Shown one piece after another: positions 14,632-20,960 of a stretch of DNA of 20,960 bases. Position 1 is the stretch's first letter. The number at the start of each line of letters is the position of its first letter. Source of the DNA: an uncultured Eubacteriales bacterium. Lineage in GTDB: Bacteria > Bacillota > Clostridia > UBA1381 > UMGS1253. Under the pieces are notes generated by a model that did no database searches, was not told the DNA's origin, and saw only the letters and a program-made list of their open reading frames with translations. Position numbers and translations under genes: made by a program. The stretch lies in assembly GCA_900550065.1 (NCBI GenBank), contig URQR01000014.1, positions 1 through 20,960 of the forward strand, given 5' to 3'.

Positions 14632-16521
14632 TTATTCAATAATATCGCAAAGATTATTCGAAAATGCAATCGGATCTTCTACTGTCAGGCCCTCAATCAG
14701 CAGCGCACTGTTGTAGAGCACATCCGCATATTTTTTGAGTCTGTCCTTGTCGCTCTCGTAAAGCATTTTGAGCTTTTCAAAAATTGGGTGATTGATGTTT
14801 AGCTCAAGGACGCGCTGCGCCTTGACCTTCTGGTCGTTCGGCATCGCGTTTAACACTTTTTCCATTTCAAGCGACAAATCGCCTGCGCTCGAGATACAGA
14901 CCGGATGCGACTTCAGCCGTGTTGTCGCCTTGACCTCGGTCACCTTGTCGCCGAGCGTTTCCTTCAAAAAGCCGAACAAATCCTTGTTTTCTTCCTTTGT
15001 TTCGGTTTCGGCCTTGCTGTCCTCCTCTGAGCCGACGTCTAAGTCGCTGCTCGACACGGACTTAAATTCTTTTTCTGCAAAGCTTCCTAATACTTTGATT
15101 GCAAACTCGTCCACATCCTCGGTCAAATAGAGAATTTCGTACCCTTTTTCTTTAATCAGCTCCGTCTGCGGCAGCCGGTCGGCTTTTTCAATCGTCTCGC
15201 CCGTCGCATAGTAGATGTACTTTTGTTCTTCTGCCATACGCGAAACATATTCTTCAAGCGTTACGTTCTTTTGCTCTTTTGACGAATAGAACAAAAGCAA
15301 ATCCTTCAAGAAATCCTTATCCGCGCCGTAGTTGTCGTATACGCCGAACTTGAGCGGGCGGGAAAAAGCACTATAGAATTTTTCGTACGTTTGGCGGTCG
15401 TTTTTGAGCATCGCAGCGAGCTCGTTTTTAATCTTCTTTTTAATATTTGCCGCAATCGACTTGAGCTGGCGGTCGTGCTGAAGCACTTCGCGCGAAATGT
15501 TGAGCGACAAATCGGACGAGTCGACAAGCCCCTTTACAAAACCAAAGTAATCCGGCAGCAGGTCGGCGCATTTGTCCATAATAAGCACGCCGTTCGAGTA
15601 GAGCTGTAAGCCTCTTTCAAATTCTTTTGTGTAATAGTCGAACGGCGCGCGCGACGGTATATACAAAAGCGCCGTATAACTGATAATTCCGTCCGCGCTC
15701 GTATGAATCGTCTTGAGCGGGTTTTCAAAGTCATAAAACTTTTCTTTATAAAAATTGTTGTAATCCTCGTCCTTCAGTTCCGATTTGCTCTTTTTCCAAA
15801 TCGGAATCATGCTGTTAAGCGTTTCATCCTCGGTATAGTCCTCGTACTCGTTTTCCGTGCCTTCCTTGAGCCGGCTCTTGCTGACGAGCATTTTAATCGG
15901 ATATTTGATGTAGTCGGAATATTTTTTTACAATCGCGCGCAGCCGGTACTGGTCGAGAAATTCGTCATAATTCTCGTCGTCTGTGTTGGGTTTGATACTC
16001 AGCGTAATCTGTGTACCGTGCCCGTCCATTGTTGCGGGCAGAATTTCGTACCCGTCCGCCCCGCGCGACTGCCACAGATATGCCTCATCACTGCCGAACT
16101 TTTTGCTCACGACACTTACACAGTCTGCTACCATAAACGCCGCGTAAAAACCAACGCCGAACTGGCCGATGATGTCGACATCGTCCTTTAGCTCGTTCTC
16201 ATTTTTAAACGCGAGTGAGCCGCTCTTCGCAATTGTACCGAGGTTGTCCTCCAGCTCGCTTTTATCCATACCAATACCCGTATCCGTAATTGTTAAAAGG
16301 CGTTTATCCTTGTCCGCTGTAATACGGATATAGAAATTTTCGCGGTCAAAGGCGATATTCTCGTCGGTCAGCGACTTATAATATAGCTTATCCAGCGCGT
16401 CATTCGCGTTTGAAATCAGTTCGCGCAAGAAAATTTCCTTATGGGTATAAATCGAGTTAATCATCATGTCTAACAGCCGTTTCGACTCGGACTTAAACTC
16501 TTTTGTTGCCAAAGCAATCAT
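14632..16521 (-). CDS. htpG: Molecular chaperone HtpG (bacterial Hsp90)
   Basis: HtpG is the ATP-dependent Hsp90 chaperone of the cytosol. The 629-residue product is full length. The N-terminal GHKL ATPase (about 5-215) has FLRELISNANDALDKL (Glu34 and Asn38), DTGIGM (Asp80) and GQFGVGFYAAF (119-129). The middle domain (about 230-480) includes GVLIMDKCADLLPDYFGFVKGLVDSSDLSLNISREVLQ, and a C-terminal dimerisation domain ends at 629. The ATG at 16521 sits only about 2 nt from AAAGG. An in-frame TTG three codons in (16512) has better spacing and may be the true start. A CIRCE lies at the promoter, so HrcA control is expected. Confidence 0.95.
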   Translation of the reverse strand: MIALATKEFKSESKRLLDMMINSIYTHKEIFLRELISNANDALDKLYYKSLTDENIAFDRENFYIRITADKDKRLLTITDTGIGMDKSELEDNLGTIAKSGSLAFKNENELKDDVDIIGQFGVGFYAAFMVADCVSVVSKKFGSDEAYLWQSRGADGYEILPATMDGHGTQITLSIKPNTDDENYDEFLDQYRLRAIVKKYSDYIKYPIKMLVSKSRLKEGTENEYEDYTEDETLNSMIPIWKKSKSELKDEDYNNFYKEKFYDFENPLKTIHTSADGIISYTALLYIPSRAPFDYYTKEFERGLQLYSNGVLIMDKCADLLPDYFGFVKGLVDSSDLSLNISREVLQHDRQLKSIAANIKKKIKNELAAMLKNDRQTYEKFYSAFSRPLKFGVYDNYGADKDFLKDLLLFYSSKEQKNVTLEEYVSRMAEEQKYIYYATGETIEKADRLPQTELIKEKGYEILYLTEDVDEFAIKVLGSFAEKEFKSVSSSDLDVGSEEDSKAETETKEENKDLFGFLKETLGDKVTEVKATTRLKSHPVCISSAGDLSLEMEKVLNAMPNDQKVKAQRVLELNINHPIFEKLKMLYESDKDRLKKYADVLYNSALLIEGLTVEDPIAFSNNLCDIIE

Positions 16522-16529
16522 ATCCTTTC

Positions 16530-16574
16530 AAAATACTATTAGCACTCTCTTTCTATGAGTGCTAATAGTATTTT
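16530..16574. promoter_or_regulatory. CIRCE operator (HrcA binding site) with extended arms
   Basis: The core TTAGCACTC (16539-16547), 9-bp spacer and GAGTGCTAA (16557-16565) match the CIRCE consensus exactly. The palindrome continues perfectly to 18-bp arms: AAAATACTATTAGCACTC at 16530-16547 and its complement at 16557-16574. It overlaps the -10 and transcript start of htpG. Confidence 0.97.
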
Positions 16575-16597
16575 AGCATAGATACAGGATTTGTCAA
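16570..16597 (-). promoter_or_regulatory. Sigma-A promoter of htpG
   Basis: On the minus strand, TTGACA (16597-16592) and TAAAAT (16575-16570) are 16 bp apart. The -10 overlaps the outer end of the CIRCE, so HrcA binding would block RNA polymerase. Confidence 0.75.
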
Positions 16598-16700
16598 GCC
16601 CTCTATGATTTGTTAAAAGATTTTTCACAATTCTTTTATGCGAAATAAAAAATTTGTCAACCAGTTTACAAAAAACGGCAAAAGTAGTGGTGTTTTGCAG

Positions 16701-16729
16701 CAGGATAAAAAAGGAAAATATAGAATTGG
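16701..16729 (+). promoter_or_regulatory. Sigma-H-type promoter of the spoIIA operon
   Basis: GCAGGATAA at 16701-16709 fits the sigma-H -35 consensus RNAGGAWWW. ATAGAATTG at 16721-16729 fits the first eight positions of the -10 RNNGAATWW, with an 11-bp spacer. In B. subtilis the spoIIA operon is transcribed by sigma-H at the start of sporulation. Confidence 0.7.
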
Positions 16730-16788
16730 ATATTTATGGATGATTATGGTTTAGATACAAATAGGGCACAAAGGAGGAAAAAGGCTGT

Positions 16789-17124
16789 ATGCAACTTAGT
16801 TATATAAATTCAAAAAGGACGCTTGTTGCCTCGATTGACGGCGAAATCGACCACCACAGCGCGGCAAAGTGCCGACAGGCGATTGACAGCGAGTTTTTAA
16901 AAACGAAGGCGCAAAATATTGTGTTTGATTTTTCAAAGCTGCATTTTATGGACAGCTCTGGAATTGGGCTGATTATGGGGCGCTATAAGCTGCTTGCGCC
17001 GGTCGGGGGCAAGGTGCTGCTTGCGGGGGTATCGCCGCAGCTCGACCGGCTTATCAGCATATCGGGGATATACAAAATCGTTGGCTGGGCAAAAGATGTG
17101 ACCGAAGCCCTTGCCAAATTGTAA
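16789..17124 (+). CDS. spoIIAA: Anti-sigma F factor antagonist
   Basis: SpoIIAA is a STAS-domain protein that, when unphosphorylated, binds SpoIIAB and frees sigma-F in the forespore. The 111-residue product has the family blocks GEIDHHSAAKCRQ (18-30), FDFSKLHFMDSSGIGLIMGRYK and the C-terminal SGIYKIVGW. The phosphorylation site aligned with B. subtilis Ser58 is Ser56, the first Ser of DSSG. AAAGGAGG lies at 16770-16777 before the ATG. It is the first gene of the three-gene operon, 20 nt upstream of spoIIAB. Confidence 0.96.
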   Translation: MQLSYINSKRTLVASIDGEIDHHSAAKCRQAIDSEFLKTKAQNIVFDFSKLHFMDSSGIGLIMGRYKLLAPVGGKVLLAGVSPQLDRLISISGIYKIVGWAKDVTEALAKL

Positions 17125-17144
17125 GGAAAGTGAGGTTTGTTAAG

Positions 17145-17570
17145 ATGGAAAACCATATGAGGTTAGCATTTGACGCGAAATCGGAAAACGAAGGCTTCGC
17201 GCGCGTTGCTGTGGCGGCCTTTGCGTCGCAGCTCGACCCGACGCTCGAGGAAATCAGCGACATCAAGACCGCGCTTTCGGAAGCGGTCACAAATGCCATT
17301 ATTCACGGCTATGAAGACATGGACGGCGGCGAGGTGGAAATTGAATGCAGAATCAGCAATAACGAGCTCGAGATTGTTGTCCGCGACAGCGGGCGTGGGA
17401 TTGAGGACGTGAAGCAGGCGATGGAGCCACTCTATACGAGCCATCCGGAGATGGAACGCTCAGGCATGGGCTTTACCGTTATGGAAACGTTTATGGACAG
17501 CATCGGTGTCAGCACACGTGTCGGTGAGGGTACAGAGGTCCGGATGGTCAAGACAATCCGCCGCATATAA
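17145..17570 (+). CDS. spoIIAB: Anti-sigma F factor, serine kinase
   Basis: SpoIIAB binds and inhibits sigma-F and phosphorylates SpoIIAA with ATP. The 141-residue product is a GHKL (Bergerat-fold) kinase. It has the N box EAVTNAIIHGY (about 45-55), the G1 box VRDSGRGIEDV and the lid/G2 region MERSGMGFTVMETFMD. The ATG at 17145 (MENHMRLAFDAKSENEGFARVAVAAF) aligns with the B. subtilis start, and AAGTGAGG lies at 17127-17134. An in-frame GTG at 17130 lies inside that ribosome binding site and was rejected. Confidence 0.96.
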   Translation: MENHMRLAFDAKSENEGFARVAVAAFASQLDPTLEEISDIKTALSEAVTNAIIHGYEDMDGGEVEIECRISNNELEIVVRDSGRGIEDVKQAMEPLYTSHPEMERSGMGFTVMETFMDSIGVSTRVGEGTEVRMVKTIRRI

Positions 17571-17621
17571 TTTTACATATGACCGTATTAGGCGCTGTGG
17601 CGCGGGAAGGAGTGTGAAATT

Positions 17622-18347
17622 ATGGGCGGTGAAAAGTGGGACCAGAAGGCGCTGCTGTCCCGTGCGGCGGCCGGCGATGAGGACGCGGTGAATGAGCTTG
17701 TGCAAAAAAACCTCGGGCTTGTACACAGCGTGGTAAAAAAGTTTTCAAATAGTCCTTATGAGGCCGAGGACCTATTCCAAATCGGCTGTATGGGGCTTTT
17801 AAAAGCAATTCATAAATTTGATTTATCATATGATGTGCGGTTCTCGACTTATGCCGTACCGATGATTCTGGGCGAAATCAAACGGTTTTTGCGCGACGAC
17901 GGCCCGGTCAAGGTGAGCCGCGGCCTAAAGGAGCTTGCAATCAAGGCGAAGAGTATATCGGAGCTGCTGCAAAAGCAGACGGGAACGGCGCCGGGCATAG
18001 AGGAATTGGCCTCAATGCTCGGAAGAAGCGCGGAGGAGGTCGTCCTCGCGCTCGATGCTGCTGTGCCGCCGGAGTCGCTCTATGGCGGTGGCGAGGAGGA
18101 CGGCGGCGTGTCGGCAATTGATAAGATTGCGCAAAAGGGCGGTGGGGAAGGCGAGCTTGTAGATAAAATTGCCCTACGCGAAGTGATTGGAAAGCTGAAG
18201 GCACGTGAGCGGCAGATTATTATCTTCCGCTATTTTCAGAACAAGACACAGAGCGAGGTCGCGAAAATCCTCGGTATCAGCCAGGTACAGGTGTCGCGTC
18301 TTGAAAAGAAGATATTAGAACAGATGCGCCTTGAAATGGCGGTTTAG
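17622..18347 (+). CDS. sigF: RNA polymerase sigma-F factor (early forespore)
   Basis: Sigma-F directs early forespore transcription. The 241-residue product has region 2 (about 25-95, with LVHSVVKKF, EDLFQIGCMGLLKAIHKFD and VRFSTYAVPMILGEIKRFLRDDG), region 3 (about 97-150, PVKVSRGLKELAIKAK onward) and region 4 (about 185-238, ARERQIIIFRYFQNKTQSEVAKILGISQVQVSRLEKKIL). Placement after spoIIAA-spoIIAB separates it from sigE and sigG. GAAGGAG precedes the ATG. The 51-nt gap after spoIIAB is longer than in B. subtilis. It ends in TAG, with no obvious terminator behind it. The spoVA genes that often follow sigF are absent here. Confidence 0.96.
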   Translation: MGGEKWDQKALLSRAAAGDEDAVNELVQKNLGLVHSVVKKFSNSPYEAEDLFQIGCMGLLKAIHKFDLSYDVRFSTYAVPMILGEIKRFLRDDGPVKVSRGLKELAIKAKSISELLQKQTGTAPGIEELASMLGRSAEEVVLALDAAVPPESLYGGGEEDGGVSAIDKIAQKGGGEGELVDKIALREVIGKLKARERQIIIFRYFQNKTQSEVAKILGISQVQVSRLEKKILEQMRLEMAV

Positions 18348-18388
18348 CGTAAAAGGAAATGGTTTACAGATTATTCACAGTTTATTAA

Positions 18389-18417
18389 TTGACTTATACA
18401 GATGCATATACTACAAT
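18389..18417 (+). promoter_or_regulatory. Sigma-A promoter upstream of a structured leader
   Basis: TTGACT at 18389-18394 and TACAAT at 18412-18417 are exactly 17 bp apart, 41 nt after the sigF stop. The predicted transcript start is about 18424. Confidence 0.6.
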
Positions 18418-18423
18418 AAGGCT

Positions 18424-18519
18424 GTACTTAGGGAAAACCAAATTGTGTAATTTCGTTAGGCGGGGGTCGCCGAAGCACCCTGATCCCCATATTTCTACTC
18501 CGAAAGCGAAAGATAAGTA
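18424..18519 (+). ncRNA. Candidate structured small RNA or leader between sigF and pgcA
   Basis: The stretch starts at the predicted transcript start of the promoter above. TACTTA (18425-18430) is complementary to TAAGTA (18514-18519), which would close the domain. Inside, AAATT (18440-18444) pairs with AATTT (18449-18453). GGCG (18459-18462) pairs with CGCC (18468-18471) around a GGGGT loop, and that loop can pair with ACCC (18477-18480) or with ATCCCC (18483-18488), a possible pseudoknot or switch. No T-run terminator follows, so it may be a 5' leader of pgcA. I do not recognise a known riboswitch class. Confidence 0.35.
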
Positions 18520-18548
18520 TTGACGCTGTCCTTGTTTGTTGTTAAAAT
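18520..18548 (+). promoter_or_regulatory. Sigma-A promoter of pgcA
   Basis: TTGACG at 18520-18525 and TAAAAT at 18543-18548 are 17 bp apart. Transcription would start near 18555 and give a leader of about 77 nt before the ATG at 18632. Confidence 0.65.
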
Positions 18549-18631
18549 GGGGAAAGGGGAAAAGGAATAGTCGGCTTCGGCGGTTCTTGCCCACTGGAAA
18601 AAAATATATTAGATAAAGGATAGAATAAAAC

Positions 18632-20365
18632 ATGGAAAACACAGCACAGCAGGCGTATCAACAATGGCTGACGAGCGATGCGGTGGACGATGCGTCCAAG
18701 CAGGAGCTTGAAGCAATTGCATCGGACAGTAAAGAAATAGAGGAGCGGTTTTACCGCTATTTGGCGTTTGGCACCGCCGGGATGCGCGGTATCATCGGCG
18801 CGGGAACGAATCGTATGAACGTTTACACCGTGCGCCACGCGACGCAGGGACTGGCACAGTATGTCCTCGCAAAAGGCGGTGCGGACAAAGGCGTTGTGAT
18901 TGGCTACGATACGCGCTATTTCAGCGACGTATTTGCGCGCGAGGCGGCGCGCGTTCTTGTGGCGAACGGGATTAAGGTGTATTTATTTACGACGATTCAC
19001 GCCACACCGGAGGTTTCGTTTGCAATCCGCTACTACAAGGCGGCGTCGGGCGTTATGATTACGGCGAGCCACAACCCAAAGGAATACAACGGTTATAAGG
19101 CGTACGGCCCGGACGGAGCGCAGCTTCCGCCCGAGGGGAGCGACATGATTTCCGCCTTTCTCGGAAAGATTAATATTTTTACCGGCATCAAGACCGTATC
19201 GGACGAGGCGCTCGACAGCTCGCCGCTTTTGAATCAAATAGGCGAAGCGGTGGACGAAGCGTTTTTAAACGCGGTACAGAAAATCAGCATCGATCCCGAC
19301 GTGATCGCGTCGGTTGCGGACGAGTTTAAGCTCGTGTACACGCCGTTTCACGGGACGGGCCTCCGTCCGGTGACGGAGATACTAAAGCGCATTGGCGTAA
19401 AGCATGTGATTGTGGAGCCGAACCAGGCAAAGCCCGACCCGGCGTTTCCGACGGTGGAGTCGCCGAACCCGGAAAATCCGGAAGGGTTTGCGATGGCGGT
19501 CGAGCTGGCGAAAAAGGAAAACGCGTCCATGATTGTCGGCACAGACCCGGACGCGGACCGCGTTGGTGTCGTTGTGCGCGACGCGGAGGGCGAGTACCGC
19601 GTGCTGACGGGCAACCAGACGGGCGCGCTTCTGTGCGAGTATATTCTTTCGTCGAAGCAGTAGAAGGGCCTTCTTTCGCCGAAGTCGACGATTATCACAA
19701 CGGTGGTTACGTCCGACATTGGGCGCGCGATTGCGGCGCACTACGGCGTACAAGTCGTGGATGTGCTGACGGGCTTTAAATGGATTGCGGAAAAAATAGC
19801 GCAATTTGAGGAAACGGGCGAAAATGTGTATGAGCTTGGGTACGAGGAAAGCTACGGCTATCTTCCCGGGACGTATGCGCGCGACAAGGACGCGGTCGGT
19901 ACGGTGATGCTGATTGCGGAAATGGCGGCGGCGTACCAGGCAAAGGGCATGACGCTCTACGACGGGCTGATGGCGCTGTACGAAAAATATGGTTACTATG
20001 AGGACAAAACGGTGTCCGTTGTTATGCCGGGTAAGGACGGGATGCAGAAAATGGAGGAAATGATGGCGCGTGTCCGCGGCGATATGCCGGCGGAGCTCGG
20101 CGGCGTAGCGATTAAGGTGAGTCAGGACTTTCTGGCGGGCAAGCAGTACAACGCGGACGGCTCGACCGAGCCTATCACGGACATTCCGTCCAGCGACGTG
20201 CTTAAGTTTATGCTCGCGGACGACAAGACGTTCGTGGCGATTCGCCCCTCCGGGACGGAGCCGAAGATTAAGCTCTATCTCAGCTCGGCGGCGGAGTCGC
20301 GCGGCGAGGCGGAAAGCCAGGTCAATTACCTGCTCGGCGCAGTCAGGAGCTATTTAGGATTATAA
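18632..20365 (+). pseudogene. pgcA: Phosphoglucomutase/phosphomannomutase interrupted by an in-frame TAG
   Basis: PgcA-type enzymes interconvert glucose 1- and 6-phosphate, feeding UDP-glucose and glycolipid synthesis. Read through one codon, the frame gives a complete 577-residue enzyme, normal for Firmicutes. It shows TASHNP with catalytic Ser146, the metal loop GTDPDADR (Asp305, 307, 309), PFHGTG (239-243) and the C-terminal phosphate-binding RPSGTEPKIKLYL. Codon 344 (19661-19663) is TAG, and the frame continues unshifted into KGLLSPKSTIITTVVTSDIG. The upstream 343-residue piece lacks the end of domain 3 and all of domain 4, so it should be inactive alone. The stop could be a real nonsense mutation, a sequencing error or a read-through site. 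Both halves are otherwise undecayed. Confidence 0.85.
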
Positions 20366-20377
20366 AGAAGAATTCAT

Positions 20378-20407
20378 AAAAATCCGGCCGTTTGGCCGGA
20401 TTTTTTT
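20378..20407. terminator. Bidirectional terminator after pgcA
   Basis: AAAAATCCGGCC at 20378-20389 pairs with GGCCGGATTTTT at 20394-20405 over a GTTT loop. T residues follow on both strands, so it can also serve the convergent XRE-type gene. Confidence 0.93.
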
Positions 20408-20408
20408 G

Positions 20409-20435
20409 TAGGGAGCGGCCGGGGGCCGTCCCCTA
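20409..20435. repeat. GC-rich imperfect palindrome next to the terminator
   Basis: TAGGG (20409-20413) pairs with CCCTA (20431-20435), and CGGCC (20416-20420) with GGCCG (20424-20428) over a GGG loop, separated by a 2-by-2 internal loop. It lies directly against the pgcA terminator and lacks its own T run. It resembles GC-rich intergenic palindromes I recall from Clostridia, but only one copy is in this window. Confidence 0.5.
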
Positions 20436-20444
20436 TTTATGTAG

Positions 20445-20690
20445 TTATAAATTCTTTCTCAATGCGTCAAATTCTGGCGTATTCAAAAAAGAATACATGG
20501 AAATATGTAACCCAGCGCATATTTTATAGATTGTTGAAATGTGAAAGTTTCGATTTGGTTGTTTATTGTGTATGATTATTTGGAGTGTTTGCAGCGATAC
20601 ACCTGAGCGGCGGGCAAGCTCGTGTAACGTTATGTCTTTTTCACGGCAAAGCTGCTGTAAGCGCAGAGCCAAAACCTTGTTTATAGTCAT
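20445..20690 (-). CDS. Small XRE-type helix-turn-helix regulator
   Basis: The 81-residue product is a single HTH_XRE domain. It includes LALRLQQLCREKDITLHELARRSGVSLQTLQIIIHNKQ (about 7-44), followed by TIYKICAGLHISMYSFLNTPEFDAL, the usual helix 4-5 region. Regulators of this size bind DNA as dimers and have no ligand domain. The ATG has AGAGGAGGTGC just upstream. It is convergent with pgcA and shares its terminator. Its targets are unknown. The dispersed element copy B lies 52 nt upstream of its start. Confidence 0.88.
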   Translation of the reverse strand: MTINKVLALRLQQLCREKDITLHELARRSGVSLQTLQIIIHNKQPNRNFHISTIYKICAGLHISMYSFLNTPEFDALRKNL

Positions 20691-20742
20691 AAGATAGCAC
20701 CTCCTCTTCTTTGAACTGTTTCATTATTTAGCGTACAGACCC

Positions 20743-20799
20743 GAAAAATTGTGTTCCTGCACGGCAGGAGAAGGGGCAGCGCCCCGACAACAATTTTTC
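20743..20799 (-). repeat. Copy B of a dispersed three-way-junction element
   Basis: Read on the minus strand, the closing stem is GAAAAATTGT with ACAATTTTTC (plus 20790-20799 and 20743-20752), 10 of 10 paired. TGTC follows, then hairpin 1 (GGGGC with GCCCC, loop GCT), TTCT, hairpin 2 (CCTGC with GCAGG, loop CGT) and AAC. Order and spacing are the same as in copy A (13847-13905). It lies upstream of the XRE-type gene on the same strand. Confidence 0.65.
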
Positions 20800-20893
20800 T
20801 AAGTGCAAAAGCTTGCTTTTGCATATATTATAAAATATAACGTCCTTTTTGCCTATACTCTATAAACCGACTATATCATCATATACGAATAGA

Positions 20894-20923
20894 AAAGAAC
20901 CGCCGAATGAACGGCGGTTCTTT
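20894..20923. terminator. Terminator hairpin near the right edge
   Basis: AAAGAACCGCCG at 20894-20905 pairs with CGGCGGTTCTTT at 20912-20923 over a 6-nt loop. Both sides are T-rich on one strand or the other. It probably ends a minus-strand gene beyond the window. Apart from copy B and this hairpin, I see nothing else in 20691-20960; the last bases are G-rich. Confidence 0.7.
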
Positions 20924-20960
20924 CCAAATAAGGGGGGGTACGAAGGGTAATAAGGGGTGG

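Noticed and set aside
18459..18488. A known riboswitch or 6S RNA in the sigF-pgcA gap
   Set aside because: I compared it from memory with common classes (TPP, FMN, SAM, c-di-GMP, preQ1, ZTP, 6S, SRP) and found no matching core, so I left it as an unassigned candidate.
19664..20365. The second half of pgcA as an independent gene starting at the GTG at 19703
   Set aside because: There is no ribosome binding site, and the protein would start within domain 3 of the enzyme. It is the continuation of the same frame after the TAG.
1..20365. Genome-wide reassignment of TAG to an amino acid, suggested by the pgcA amber
   Set aside because: ispD, the Lrp-family gene and sigF all end in TAG at the expected family length, so TAG works as a stop here.
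1..20960. CRISPR arrays, tRNA or rRNA genes, transposases or prophage genes
   Set aside because: I saw no regularly spaced repeats, no cloverleaf-like T-arm consensus, and no transposase, integrase or phage structural motifs in any frame.

Overview
The window looks like chromosome of an anaerobic, endospore-forming Clostridia-type Firmicute. The evidence is a spoIIAA-spoIIAB-sigF operon behind a sigma-H-like promoter, a CIRCE heat-shock operator, strong AGGAGG-type ribosome binding sites, GTG and TTG starts, and a ybxF-rpsL-rpsG-fusA-tuf (str) operon in the Firmicute order. The species cannot be named from this sequence. Seventeen protein-coding loci are supported; one of them (pgcA) is interrupted by a stop codon.

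Layout. Positions 3-2080 hold the end of a UgtP/MGDG-synthase-like glycosyltransferase, then ispD and ispF of the MEP isoprenoid pathway. A very large secreted heparinase II/III-type polysaccharide lyase follows (2135-5917) with a clean terminator. Positions 6094-11144 are the str operon, with its own promoter rather than rpoBC upstream, ending at a bidirectional terminator. A cytoplasmic GH2 glycosidase (11156-12910, minus) is divergent from an AraC-family regulator (13042-13812). The shared intergenic region carries two 11-bp direct repeats 21 bp apart, a classic AraC-type operator. An Lrp/AsnC regulator (14141-14587) has a strong promoter followed at once by an intrinsic terminator. htpG (minus) lies under a perfect CIRCE. 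The sigma-F operon (16789-18347) follows, then a structured leader or small RNA and the phosphoglucomutase gene pgcA, split by an in-frame TAG. A small XRE-type regulator (minus) closes the coding part.

The most unusual signal is a pair of about 58-nt elements at 13847-13905 (plus) and 20743-20799 (minus). Each is predicted to form a closing stem enclosing two 5-bp triloop hairpins. The 39-nt core matches at 32 of 39 positions, and all seven differences are transitions. The closing stems have unrelated sequences in the two copies yet each is self-complementary. I do not recognise this as a named family. Other points of interest are the AraC operator architecture, the promoter-terminator unit before lrp, the nested complementary arms between rpsL and rpsG, an Arg in S12 at the streptomycin-resistance position, a CIRCE with 18-bp arms on htpG, and the amber codon in pgcA.

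How the genes fit together: the lyase and GH2 enzyme point to use of complex glycans, outside and inside the cell respectively. pgcA and the glycosyltransferase serve glucose-phosphate and glycolipid metabolism. The str operon and ispDF are housekeeping. The sigma-F operon commits the forespore.
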